From assembly GCA_907165275.2 (NCBI GenBank), contig OU015653.1:14786001-14850000 (forward strand): DNA of 64,000 nt, in the 5' to 3' direction. This document shows positions 47,961-62,453 of this stretch, one piece after another. The translations under genes were made by a program, and so were the position numbers. Positions within the stretch are counted from its first letter, which is position 1, and the number at the start of each line of letters is the position of its first letter. The notes beneath the pieces are model-generated. The model searched no databases. It had not been told where the DNA came from and worked only from the letters and a program-made list of their open reading frames with translations. Source of the DNA: Zygaena filipendulae (taxonomy: Eukaryota > Arthropoda > Insecta > Lepidoptera > Zygaenidae).

Positions 47961-50900
47961 GTAAGAGACGAGAGAGTGGGACGTAGTCACCCACATTTCG
48001 CGTCACCCACATGTCAACTTATAAATAACTAGCTGTGCCCCGCGGTTTCACCCGTGGTAATTTCGGAGTTCCCGCAGGAATTCCGGGATAAAAAGTACCC
48101 TGTGTCCTTCTCTGTACCCCTGACAACGTGCATGCCAAACTTAATCCAAATCCTGTTTTTGCGTGATTGAGTAACAAACATCCAAACATCCACATTCCAC
48201 ACATTCACATTTATAATATTAGTAGGATATATATACATTTATAAATGAGATAGTTACTATTTTAGATTCGAGAAAGTTATTCAATATATCCTGGGGAAGA
48301 TAAAGTCTACTCTTATTCCTGAATTCACATTAGAAATCCCGAAATTGATATGGGCAAAGGCACAGGGAAGCTATGCAACACACGCTACAGCTTGCTGCGG
48401 TGCACTGAACTGAACACGGCTGCATGACGCCACGAATCGTATGGGTTGTATGGCGGCTTACACAGCAGACACGCGTGTATGCGCGCGGGACCCAGGCCAC
48501 GGTCGCTGGGGACCGTGATACTGTGCAAGTGTACACGGCAGCTGTACTTGCTGTGGTGCAGAACGCACTGTACTCTTATTCTCTCCGGCGGCAGCCGTGA
48601 TTGAGACCGTTACACCGCGCCGCAAACACGGCAGGCGTAGCGTGTGAAACGGGGCGGACAGTAAATAAAATAAAACTTAACTCTTCAAATAAAACTCTGT
48701 TGCTCTCCAGTACTATTGTACTATTGTATACTATTGCACATGTAATCAACACAGGGTTCTGGTTAATGTGCCAAAATATTCCTTTTTTATTTCAACTACA
48801 TACTATGTTTTTTATAAATAGGTATGTGCTAGCGAAATGTTAATGAATGAAATAAAAAATATATGCAGCTATCGCACATCATTTGCCAGTCCATCGTCAG
48901 ATGCGATGATATTGCCTTTACTTCCTTTCTTTCACATAAATATAATGCTTCAAAATTATCACACAAAACGTGCTATGGATTCCACACCACTGATATATTG
49001 TATAATAAAATTATTTTATTTAAAATTAATGTTTGTGATATTGCATGATTGCATTTCCTCGAGTCTGGGTGTATTATACACCCATTGTTTATCACATTTA
49101 TTTATATTATTGTTTATCACATCTGACGTAGTACCCACGGCACGTGGTTTCGTGTCAAGTTGGACAACTATTGAAGCAAAACTTATGACCTCCGGACTAT
49201 TATAATAATTATTACAATTAAGATTCCCAAAACTTTTCCAAAATATCAATGTAACTTATAAAGTGGTACGGCGTTCCGCAGGCGGCGCGGCGCTGGGCAG
49301 CGCGCCCCCGCTGCAGACGCAGACGGTGTATGGGTTCCTGGACTTCACCACCACCATCGGCAACACCGTCATGGTCTTCTCGCCGCACTCGGCACCGCCA
49401 CCAGGTCACATACACATAGACGCACACACACATCCGCACGAACAAACACACAAGCTTACACACACGAATGCGTAGAGTGTATTGCGTATCGATGTTTGTT
49501 AATAAAATAAAAATAATAATATTATAATAATATTGGTTTTTGTTTTCAGAAGCACCGACGACTCAGAATTCTATACAGGAAAATATAATTGAAACGAAAC
49601 CCCCGCCGACGTCGGTTGTGAACATAAAGCCGGAAGCGATTAAACCTAGTAAAATAGTAGAAAACGATAAAACTAATAAGCCACCGAACTCCGCAGTAGT
49701 GTCCAGTGCTGTTTCTGTTGTTACATCTTCTCCTAAAAAAGATGAAAAACTGGTGAATGTACCAAAATCGACGAACAAAGAACATAAACAAATAATAACA
49801 AAAGTGGAAATCGTAGCGGGTTCTACTAAAATAGTTGAAAGTAATCCTCCCAAGCATTCTGCGCACAGTTCTAGTGAACACGATTCTCCAGGTATCAAGA
49901 AGGCTAAAAATGATCCTATAAAAAATCAATCTAATGTAAGTAATAAAATTGAAAATAAATCGGAAAACCCAAAATTAAGTAACACTAGTGGTCAAACAAA
50001 TCAAGCTAAAGATGAACCCGCAATTTTAATCACTAATAATAATATCGGTGAACCAGAATACGATTTCTTATCTCGTCAGCCTTCAGAGTTTGTCGAAGAA
50101 ACATATCGACTGATAAATGTGCGTCCTTCCAAAACACCCGGTCAAAAACCAAAACTAGGACCTAAGAACCGACCACCGCCGACCCCACCGACAGATGACG
50201 ACGACCACCCGCTGGGTCTCGTCACAACCCTCAAAGATACTATTATAAACGACGGCTACACGACGATCCAAGAGACGAGTGTTATAGGCACATACATATC
50301 TGGAAAATATGCACAAGTACTTAACAGCAACTCAAAAATATTACATCCTTCTGGAAATAGAGCTAAAATCTCTCCTACGCCAACCCACAGGATTCTTAAA
50401 ACAGCAGCACCTTCAATTATATCAAAACATCAACGATTCAATTTGGAATTAACACCTTCTATAAGCGATGAAGACATTAGTTCCTCGAAAAATTCACGTC
50501 GACAAACAAGTAATGGATCTTCTTATAAAAATCGTCATCGATCCCAAGACGCTGACATCGAAAATCAAAACTATACCCCGGCGCAAACTAAAAAGTATAA
50601 AAACCGTAATTCGTCCACTCAGAAATCACAGAGGTAATACAATTTTTCTTTTGTTTTGAAATAATACATAGTTACATACATACATACATTGCAAGTTAAA
50701 AAAAGCTTTTAACAAAAAAGAGTAAAGATTGATGATTGATGACCATTAGCGCGGTTACCACGCCTACTCGCTAATCAAAAGGTTCCGTGTAATTATATTA
50801 AACTAGCTGTGCCTAATTTACTCCTGGCCTTATTTACTCCTTATGCGTATAACATCAGTTAAGTAGCAGTGATAGTCCCGGCAAAATCAGCCCAACCGTT

Positions 50901-53587
50901 TCGAAGATTCACCCGCTTGAGTTTCGGAATTCCCGCAGAAACTCCAAAATTCTTTTATATTCCTCTTTTCGTTACAATAATTTCTCCAGTTTTCTGCAAT
51001 ATTTTTTATTGCTGCTCTGCTCATACTAATCATACCGTGATATATAGCCTTCCCCGATATATTAGATAGCCTATTGGCTATCTAACACTGAAAGAATTTT
51101 TTAATTCGGACCAGTAGTTCCTGAGATTAGCACGTTCAAACAAATAACTTTATAATATTAGTATAGATATTATAGATAATTTGTCAATAGATACACCTAT
51201 GTATATCTCCACTGAGACTATAACTACTGTGCAAAAAATCAAAGGTAATTCTTTTCATAAATATTTTTTCAGTGAAACATCATCAGCATCGTTTTCAAAT
51301 AGAAGAAAAACAAGCCGCTATACTGGATCCAAAGCTACTGTCACACCAAATAATAACGATAGTCAATCTAGACGATTCAAAGCTCGAGTACAAGCTACTC
51401 CTGTTGAACAAACAACTCCCGCGCCAACCACTAGTATTTACAAATTTAAATTAAATAGACCAGCTGGTTCAACTCGGTGGCAGTATAAAACCAGTCCGAA
51501 ACCTAAAGTCACAATCAGGAAACTTTCAGATGATAATGAGCCCCAATTGACGACACCTAACTCTAATCAGCTGCAAGAAGATATCAATAATTTAAACGAC
51601 GTATCCATTCAATCACGGTCAGATAACGACTTAGAGCTATCCGGTTCACAAAGCGGAGCCGGCACACTTCTCGATAACGATACAGATAACAACTCTGTTG
51701 AAAAACCACCACCCGTAGAGACGCTCAAAGTTGAAATATCAACTCCAGCAGATTTTCGAGATATTTACTACGAAATAGCAACACTTAAATCGCCCTACGT
51801 CTTTCAGGTAAATAGGAAAATCATCAAATAAACTCGAACTTCAGTTACTTACTCTAAACTATATAAAATATGTAAAATTTAATTTTCTAGTTAATTACTC
51901 TAAACTATATAAAATATGTAAAATTTTACCGGCCTTAGCCTGAAACATAAATATCTTCTACTTGTAAACAATCATAGCAAACAGGATCGTTTTACTAATT
52001 TGGTGCATCATAAAACTGGCACAAGTTCAATGTCCAAAGGTAATATGAAATACCCATGGTACAAAATTATTATGGAGATAGAACGTTAAAAAACGAGTTT
52101 CATATTTACTCAATAGTTTACCCGAGGACATAAGACGTGAGCCTACACTTGCTAAATTTAAAAGTTTATTAAAAAACACTTGTTAAGCACGTTATAACCA
52201 TTTACTTACGTAAATTAATTGTTTTAAGATAACCTTGTTTAATTATTTATAACCTATGTTTATATAAAGCGAGTTACCTGCAGTCAAACTGCGTAAGCAT
52301 TTTTGTGGGGCATGGTCTAAATGAAAGTGTGAAAACCTTTTGTGAATAAATATATTACATACATACATACATAACTGTACGTTTTGTTTTCAGGCCGGGC
52401 GTGTCAAAAACACTCGTATAATCACTGTTACTACAACCATAGAAAAACGATTCGAGTCCAGTCTGCCGATCAGCTCACTGAATACACTCAACGAACCGTT
52501 GACGGAAAATATATTAGCGACAGCATCTCCCTATGAAAAAGTGCATAACCTACTAGATTCGAGTATAGCCACCCTTCCTCCGATTACATTATCCTCAGAT
52601 ATGGAAACCCCACCTTTAGAAACTATCACAGAAACGTTCAGCACAACGCAAAATTTACTCAAAACACACATGCTCCCAGTGGTTAAAGATGCCAACATTA
52701 CTAATACTTTAACTTTAACCCAAACGTATCAAATCACTAGATTCGTCACGGCGACGAAAACTTTACCACCCATGGAATTTTATCAATTTATTCCGAGCAA
52801 GACGCTCAAAGAATTCAACAGTCATTTGGATGAAGCGGGTTCCGAATTACATTTGGAACTGGACTTCGGCGATAGTAACGAAGACGAGGATAGTCTCTCT
52901 CGACGGGTATATCTCCCAGATTCGGATCTCACAAATATCGGATCCGATTTTGATATCGCAGAAGTAGATAAGTATAGATTGCCAGAGAATCATTTACGAC
53001 TTAAGAAAGCGCACGGGCAGAATAAATTAAACCACGTGACTGAGCCCTCCACCCCGGTGACGCCCGCCCTCACTCCCGAGCAGGCCCAGCAGTTGGCGCT
53101 GCTCCGGCTCCTCAATCCGGCCGCGGCCGCGCAGATACCCAGCGTCGTCACCACGTCCAAGCCGATACTGAAATACGAAACCGTATACGAGTCGCATGTC
53201 ATTCCCGTGTTCAACGGCAAGAGCACCGTACACAGCACCATCTCGAGGCCCGTGGCTACGGTGACCAGAACGGAGTACGAGATAGGAACTAGCAGTCTGC
53301 CAGCGTTACCTCAGCTGCCGCAACTGAATCCGCTCAATCCGCTCTTCCCTCCGCAATATTCACTAACGTCGACGCCTGTGGTCATGAACACGCAAGTGAC
53401 CGCCACCGACAGCCAGATTCTCAAGCTTACTTTCGGTGCTAAAACTCTATTTACTACTCTGTATACTACCAAAGTGGTTCCCACAGTGCTGACGTCGTAC
53501 GTGACCTCCTCAGTGCCCGTGGCGCCGAGCGCGCCACCCTTCCCCGGCTACTTCCCGCCGTTCGGGGCCTACCCCTATGTGGGGTGA
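47918..53587 (+). CDS. Secreted Thr/Ser/Pro-rich protein, five coding exons, 992 aa
   Basis: I joined exons 47918-47960, 49282-49404, 49550-50633, 51273-51807 and 52394-53587. Every intron is GT-AG, the phases match at each junction and the sum is 2,979 nt with one stop. The start gives a signal peptide (MPLLLLRLALAALL). Residues 29-47 read TVYGFLDFTTTIGNTVMVF, a block I associate with a family of insect extracellular proteins. Residues ~57-416 are low complexity, lysine/serine/proline-rich and probably disordered. The C-terminal exon has Thr-rich beta-like stretches (TLTQTYQITRFVTATKTLPP; KTLFTTLYTTKVVPTVLTSY) like those of Pfam DUF4758 proteins, an acidic patch (DSNEDEDS) before SRR, and an NIT glycosylation site. 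No transmembrane helix after the signal was seen. Function unknown; an extracellular or cuticle/matrix role is only inference. The final exon could instead splice at GGG|GTGAGG near 53583. Confidence 0.8.
48029..48227 (-). mobile_element. Helitron in intron 1, 199 bp
   Basis: It starts A|CTAGCTGTGCCCCGCGGTTT and ends TTATAATATTAGTAGGA|T. It is a well-preserved copy. Confidence 0.8.
48228..49281. other. Rest of intron 1; no other gene
   Basis: AT-rich intronic sequence. A 122-residue plus-strand frame at 48837-49205 has no motif and is dismissed. Confidence 0.55.
49282..49404 (+). CDS. Coding exon 2: conserved-looking N-terminal block
   Basis: The acceptor is GTTCCGCAG and the donor CCACCAG|GTCACA. 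The exon completes a Ser codon and encodes residues 15-55. Likely signal cleavage lies around residues 18-22. The GC-rich codon use contrasts with exons 3 and 4. Confidence 0.75.
49550..50633 (+). CDS. Coding exon 3: long disordered segment
   Basis: The acceptor is TTTTTGTTTTCAG and the donor ACAGAG|GTAATA, entering in phase 1 and leaving in phase 2. It encodes residues 56-417, rich in Lys, Ser, Asn, Pro and Thr, with a proline stretch (RPPPTPPTDDDDHP, ~215-228) and a KTPGQKPK motif. No cysteine-rich domain is seen. Confidence 0.75.
50803..51167 (-). mobile_element. Helitron in intron 3, 365 bp
   Basis: It starts A|CTAGCTGTGCCTAATTTACT and ends TATAATATTAGTATAGA|T. It is longer than the usual copies and diverged in the middle, but keeps GAGTTTCGGAATTCCCGCAG. 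It fills most of the 639-bp intron. Confidence 0.7.
51273..51807 (+). CDS. Coding exon 4
   Basis: The acceptor is AATATTTTTTCAG and the donor CTTTCAG|GTAAAT, ending in phase 0. It encodes residues 417-595: a basic Ser/Arg/Thr-rich start (SRRFKARVQATP), then an acidic middle and the block STPADFRDIYYEIATLKSPY. Confidence 0.75.
51855..51927 (+). repeat. Direct duplication of ~33 bp in intron 4
   Basis: The word ACTCTAAACTATATAAAATA and its surroundings occur twice, separated by about 14 bp, just before a LINE remnant. It may mark a past insertion or slippage. Confidence 0.75.
51935..52375 (+). mobile_element. 5'-truncated LINE remnant in intron 4
   Basis: Near 52096-52184 a frame reads YLLNSLPEDIRREPTLAKFK and ends shortly after, the typical C-terminus of Jockey/CR1 LINE polymerases. 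About 190 bp of 3' untranslated sequence follow, with AATAAATATATTA and an (ACAT)n tail near 52359-52373. It is far too short to be active. Confidence 0.65.
52394..53587 (+). CDS. Coding exon 5: C-terminal Thr-rich domain
   Basis: The acceptor is TTTTGTTTTCAG, in phase 0, and the stop is TGA at 53585-53587. It encodes residues 596-992, ending in a Pro/Phe/Gly-rich tail (APPFPGYFPPFGAYPYVG). The GC-rich second half differs in base use from the AT-rich first half. Confidence 0.8.
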   Translation, partial: AGRVKNTRIITVTTTIEKRFESSLPISSLNTLNEPLTENILATASPYEKVHNLLDSSIATLPPITLSSDMETPPLETITETFSTTQNLLKTHMLPVVKDANITNTLTLTQTYQITRFVTATKTLPPMEFYQFIPSKTLKEFNSHLDEAGSELHLELDFGDSNEDEDSLSRRVYLPDSDLTNIGSDFDIAEVDKYRLPENHLRLKKAHGQNKLNHVTEPSTPVTPALTPEQAQQLALLRLLNPAAAAQIPSVVTTSKPILKYETVYESHVIPVFNGKSTVHSTISRPVATVTRTEYEIGTSSLPALPQLPQLNPLNPLFPPQYSLTSTPVVMNTQVTATDSQILKLTFGAKTLFTTLYTTKVVPTVLTSYVTSSVPVAPSAPPFPGYFPPFGAYPYVG

Positions 53588-54669
53588 GGGTCCAGTATGA
53601 GATTACACGATTGAGAACCTCGAATAAGTAAAAGCTAGTTGAGAGGTGTTAATGACATTCATAATGAATATGCTTTGTCTCGAATTTGTGAATGAACTAT
53701 GTGACATACGTAAATGATGAAAGAGCAAAAACATTTAATTTATCGTTAGGAATATTTTTAAGAAGGAACCAACTTTTTTATGTTTAACCCTTAAACTGCA
53801 TTCGATACGGTTTAATGTGTTTGTGTTTAAAGTAAAACAAATAACACTATGAAAATTGGGATATTAATATGATAGCGTTACAGAGTGTACCATACATTAT
53901 AAAATAATTAAAGTATAATTTATGTATTATACAATAGTTTAATTTAGTAATAAATGCGCTTTATTGAAGAAATATCGCCATGTAAATATTGTTTTTATAA
54001 AGATGTTTATATTTTAATTTATAAAAATGAAATTGTAAATACCTATATATAGACCACACGCGAAGTTGTATGAATTTGATGAGATATACTTAAAAAAAAA
54101 CGTTAAGACACGTTCCTTGGTTTTATTTTGACCCAACTATAGCTAAATTAATTAATTTAAATCTGAAACTCACTTTTCGCAAAGATACTCGATAGCATTA
54201 ATAAAAAATGTGATTAAGTATGATGATGATTATGAATCGAAAAATGGTTCACGCTAGTGTCTCGCGACGCACACGTTCAACGACACTAGTGTGCGCGTAA
54301 ACGTGTAGTCGTGAGACTACTAGCTGTATATTCTCCTCACGGATGTCAACATAACCTCACTTTTTTAATTTCACTTTTTTAACTCCATATTTTTCGTTAT
54401 TCTGATAAGCTCAGCACTTTAAATACACATAAATAAGTTTATTTAATATGTATAATAAATACCTAATTAATCATGCGGTTTGAAATTGCAAATCGTGGTA
54501 GATTGTAGGTAGGACCAGAGAGAAGGTAATCACTACGTTCGGTAGGACTGTAGGTCGTGGTAGGTGGAAGAAGACTGCAACAACTTTCTTGGAGCTCTTG
54601 GGGGATACGGAAGAAATGTCATACTTCTTAAGCTCATAAAAAACTTTCACTGTGCAAATTACTGTCTAA
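53588..54669 (+). other. 3' untranslated region and downstream flank
   Basis: No coding sequence. Likely 3' UTR of the secreted-protein gene from 53588 to a point after the AATAAA at 53949-53954. The rest is AT-rich flank without a gene. Confidence 0.5.
53949..53954 (+). terminator. Polyadenylation signal AATAAA
   Basis: AATAAA lies 362 bp after the stop codon in AT-rich sequence. Cleavage would be expected within about 30 bp. This supports 53587 as the end of the coding region. Confidence 0.45.
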
Positions 54670-54966
54670 CTAGGAGCTGTTCTCCGAGGCTAACCCGCGG
54701 TAATTTCGGAGATCCCGCGGGTATTCTGAGATAAAAGCACTTACTACCATATGTTTTTTTCTCTACCTACCCTTGACAATGTTAAGTATGCAAAATTTAA
54801 TATAGTTTCACCCGCGTTAATTTCGGAATTTCCGCGGGAACTCCGGGATAAAAAGTAGGTACCCTAATTATGTCCTTCCCTGTATCCCTTGCAACGTGTA
54901 TGCAATATTTCATGATGATATGTTGAGCCGTTATGGCGTGAAAGCGTAATAACAAATAAACTCTCT
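54670..54966 (-). mobile_element. Helitron-derived repeat with duplicated head
   Basis: The CACCCGCGTTAATTTCGGA-type head occurs twice (about 54685 and 54809). A body with GTATGCAATATTTCATGATG and GGCGTGAAAGCGTAATAAC follows. The TC end is not recognisable. Confidence 0.6.
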
Positions 54967-55484
54967 TTTGTTTTACAAAAGTCCACTTTTAACAATTTAT
55001 TTTCAACTCGAAATCAAGGAACCGCTATCTTTGCTTCCCGCCAAAAAAAAATTCCTTGATTTTTTTATTTAGAAGTTGGCCGACATAAGAATAAGAGGGC
55101 TGCCAATTTCAAAATTAGAAAAAGTTTAAATCAAGTTTTTGAGTGTATTCGAGTCAAATATACATACATTTGTTTAAATAACCTAAATAAATAATCCATA
55201 ATGTTAAAAAATTTAATAAATAAAAAATTAAAATAATAAAATTTAATTAGTACCTAATTGAAAATTTTGAGTCCGACTAGGGTATAACCAAAATGAAAGC
55301 GCAATGAGGCGGTCGTTGAGACTTGGTTGTATGGTAGAGACGATTAGATACACAACACGCAAATAACTTTTTTGGGAAAAGCAAAAGAAATTAAGCCCAC
55401 ACAGCCGATTCAGAAGTTTTTATAATTTAGCCTACGAGAGTATAAGATAGAATCATAATTATAAAGGTTTCACGTCTGCCATGT
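54967..55484. other. No gene seen
   Basis: AT-rich sequence between the Helitron and the copia remnant. No motif was recognised. Confidence 0.45.
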
Positions 55485-55508
55485 GGCACTCTCGTCAACC
55501 GAAGCTAA

Positions 55509-55516
55509 GTTGGTAG
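55509..55516. repeat. hAT target-site duplication, left
   Basis: GTTGGTAG, identical to 56312-56319. Confidence 0.85.
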
Positions 55517-56311
55517 CAGTGGCGAAGGTACCATAGAAGCCGATTTCCACCGGCTTCCCTTCAGAAGTTGGGAACACAACCACTCTCTCTACCGTAATTT
55601 AGAAATGGCACAATCAGTAATTTTTGTAGGAAGTATTTCAGTACAATCTACTGAAAGTAAGTGAAAGTATTTCAGTAGAATCTACTGAAATACTACAAAA
55701 ATTATCTCTACTGAGTAGGAAACATTACAAAACGCCTAAACTATCAACAAAATTTGCTCTTCAACAACAAATTGTCATAAAATAAGCCGCTGGCGCGATC
55801 GGCTTTTTAGCGGTTAAACTTCCATACAAAATAATGCCGTGACGTCACATCAAGGTCGCAGGCAGCCGGCTAAAGTAGCAACTATGGCAAGCCGCTGCAA
55901 ATCGAGTTACTCCCTCCTTCTCGCTCACGCGCACGCATTTTCTATTGCTGTCTCATCAAATATCCTGATTGGTCCTAGAAATTCGAAACGAAGCGGACAT
56001 TCTGTGTTGACTGTTGACAGACAACTTGAATTTATGACGAAAAAAATGAAAATTTATAGGTATTTGAATTTATTAGTTAGTGTCACGTATTAGAATTAAT
56101 TACTTGGTATTAAATAGTGATTAGTATTATAATTGGTTTGTTTTTGTTGTGTGTAATGATAGTGAAAGCAGTTACGCTGACGTACGTTGAAATTAGGTGT
56201 TTGCGGTAAGTAAATAGTTTAATAAGTTGAAATTACTTTAAATTAATATTTATAGTAGGTACCAAATAGATTTCCGGGTTGCCTCTCTCAATATTTCACC
56301 CTTCGCCACTG
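55517..56311. mobile_element. hAT-type non-autonomous element, 795 bp
   Basis: The ends CAGTGGCGAAGG and CCTTCGCCACTG are perfect 12-bp inverted repeats. Both sides are flanked by the 8-bp duplication GTTGGTAG (55509-55516 and 56312-56319), the hAT length. Inside, a motif GTATTTCAGTASAATCTACT is repeated and partly inverted around 55640-55690. The 84-residue frame at 55839-56093 has no transposase motif. Confidence 0.85.
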
Positions 56312-56319
56312 GTTGGTAG
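56312..56319. repeat. hAT target-site duplication, right
   Basis: GTTGGTAG immediately after the right inverted repeat; the copia reading frame resumes from here. Confidence 0.85.
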
Positions 56320-56946
56320 CCCTGACTGAAACTGCTAAGGAAGTAATTTGGCTTAAGGATCTACTGCAAGAAATTGCAAAATTTAAAGGAGTACCAGTGA
56401 TTTGTGTAGATAATGAATCAACAATCAAACTGTCTGATAATCCTCCATACCAGTTCCACCAAAGGACAAAACATATAAAGCTCAAGCACTTCTTTATAAG
56501 AGAATGCGTTGCCAATAAAGAATTGAGCGTTAAGCATGTACCCACAGAACTGCAACTGGCAGATCTATTTACAAAGCCATTGTTCGGACCTAGGTTGCAG
56601 CAGTTAACTAAGAAGATAGGTTTACAGATGATAGGAAATAGAATTAGTTCTATTTCTTAAAAGTTTGGTGGGTGTGAAGATATAATATCTCGATATGATT
56701 TGTCTATGAAGGTTCGCCTAAGAAGAAGAAATGTACGTTTTGACGATGTCAAAATATGTATATTATTGTGAAATATGTCTTAAAATGGAAAAACAATATT
56801 CGTAACAATAATATGTATTAAGTAAATTATATATAATTGCCCAGTATTTTGCCCGGTAGATTGCCCGGTAGTCTGGAAGAGATCGCTCTATAGTGATAAG
56901 GCCGCCATTTGGAGCCACTTAATACTTTCTGTTTCTAAATGTATTT

Positions 56947-58378
56947 TTGATGTGAAACATCTATAGGCTCACTTGTAAACCGAATTGTTGGCGTGGCGAC
57001 GCTTGCCGTGGCGACGGGTCGCCACGCTATACTAAGGTATTCATATATATATTTTATGTGTAGTGTGCCGGGGGGCTTCTCACTCAGTTCGACGTTGTTT
57101 TCGGTGACAAGCCCGCTGGTGTCTGCCCACTTGGGTTGTTCTGCTCACGGAGAGCTGGTGGCGGGAGTCGACTTAGCCCATCTACCTCCTCCATACCATG
57201 GCTTGTCACCGACTTCATACCGATCAGTGGTAGCACAAACCAATAATAATATTACGTCTGTTTTTGTCTTTTGGATTAAATCGGTATTTTGTTATTTTTA
57301 GCTTTTCAGTTTTGTGTTTTTGGAAGTCGATTATAATTTTTTTGTTAAAATTTTGTTTATTTTTCGCTTTTAAGTGACTTAGTTCGTAATTTCTCTAAGT
57401 GACAATAGCCTAATGTCAACTGCTCATCACCTTTTACAAAATATTGCTTTTCCCGACGCAGGGACGTTAATTGTTAAGGAGTTCTCCAAGTGCATCACCA
57501 TCAGTTCCACTTCACCATATACATTGTGACGGACATAAATTGTTTAGAAACCATATTAAGGTAACGATTCAGAACCCGTGAAATACCTATTATTGAGTAG
57601 TTCCGATGACCATCGGTGGTCTTTATCATCAGTTCCACTTCTTCAAATTTTGCTTTCCGAAAGCAAATAAATGATTTACTATAAAAAATACTAAAATCGC
57701 GATTGGTGTACCTATAATTTTTGAAGAGTTTTCTCGATTACTCCAAAACTTATCATCGGATCTCGACTTGGTGACAATGAAATCAATATGGAAGTATCCC
57801 CTTTCAAACAAAAAAACAATTTTTGAAATCGCTCCAATCGGAATCCGTGAAATAGGTATTATTATTGAGTAGTTTTGATGACCTTCTGTGGTCTTCATCA
57901 TCAGTTCCACTTCCTCAAATTTTGCTTTCCAAAAGCAAATGAACGATTTACTATAAAAAATATGTATGGTATGCCTATAATTTTTAAAGAGTTCCCTCGA
58001 TTACTCCAAGATTCCATCATCAGATCCCGACTTGGTGGCAATGGGACCTAATTGGGAGTATACCCTTTCAAAAAAAAAAAAGAATTTTCCAAATCGGTCC
58101 AACCGTCTTCGAGTAATCGGTGAACATACATAAAAAAAAAACATACTATCAACCATAGAACCTCCTCCTTTTTGGAAGTCGATTAAAAATTAAATAAAAC
58201 TCAGGTTATGTGTACCGTAGTAAAAAACAACGTCGAGCTGAGTGAGAAGCCCCCCGGCACACTACACATAAAATATATATATGAATACCTTAGTATAGCG
58301 TGGCGACCCGTCGCCACGGCAAGCGTCGCCACGCCAACAATTCGGTTTACAAGTGAGCCTATAGATGTTTCACATCAA
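56947..58378. mobile_element. Element with 155-bp terminal inverted repeats, 1,432 bp
   Basis: Arms 56947-57101 and 58224-58378 are reverse complements over 155 bp with a single mismatch (C/T in CTCAGYTCGACG). The outer ends begin TTGATGTGAAACATC, itself an imperfect palindrome. Each arm contains a smaller hairpin built from GCGTGGCGAC and GTCGCCACGC. The 1.1-kb centre is non-coding and contains a ~269-bp tandem unit. No clear target duplication was found. It is a foldback-like or MITE-type element; superfamily unknown. Confidence 0.75.
57576..58110. repeat. Two tandem ~269-bp units
   Basis: Starting at CCGTGAAATA (57576 and 57845), two diverged copies share CATCAGTTCCACTT, AAATTTTGCTTTCC, GATTTACTATAAAAAA and CTCGATTACTCCAA. 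A partial third unit precedes them near 57480-57520. This unit type is common in lepidopteran non-coding transposons. Confidence 0.75.
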
Positions 58379-58403
58379 CATTTATCTACACTAATGTTGT
58401 AAC

Positions 58404-62423
<4,020 letters not shown>

Positions 62424-62453
62424 AGGTTAGGTTAGGTTAGGTTAGGTTAGGTT
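62424..62453. repeat. Telomere-type repeat (AGGTT)6 = (TTAGG)n
   Basis: Six perfect AGGTT units, a permutation of TTAGG, the usual insect telomere repeat. The array ends in ...TTAGGTT exactly where the LINE begins. Confidence 0.9.

Larger units (their letters stand above)
55485..56660 (+). pseudogene. Ty1/copia-type RNase H fragment split by a hAT element
   Basis: The C-terminal end of a copia-type polyprotein survives in two parts. The part before the insertion carries the family's ALSSTEA motif (about 55490-55510). The part after it, 56320-56660, carries EVIWLKDLL, a CVDNES active-site segment, the KHIKLKHFFIRE block and ADLFTKPL, ending in a stop. The 795-bp element at 55517-56311 interrupts the frame. 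Integrase, reverse transcriptase and the rest of gag-pol are absent upstream, so this is an inactive remnant. A purine/G-rich tract at 56659-56672 and a probable LTR follow, as expected at a copia 3' end. Confidence 0.75.
56673..58403 (+). mobile_element. Probable copia 3' LTR interrupted by an inverted-repeat element
   Basis: After the polypurine-like AAAAGTTTGGTGGG the sequence starts TGTGAAGATATAATATCTCG, as an LTR should. About 275 bp later the element at 56947-58378 interrupts it. The short sequence after that, ending TTGTAACA at 58403, could be the LTR end (TG...CA). The right boundary is inferred; no second LTR lies in the window to confirm it. Confidence 0.45.

Noticed and set aside
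48837..49205. 122-codon frame in intron 1
   Set aside because: AT-rich hydrophobic composition without a motif; it lies within an intron of a well-supported gene.
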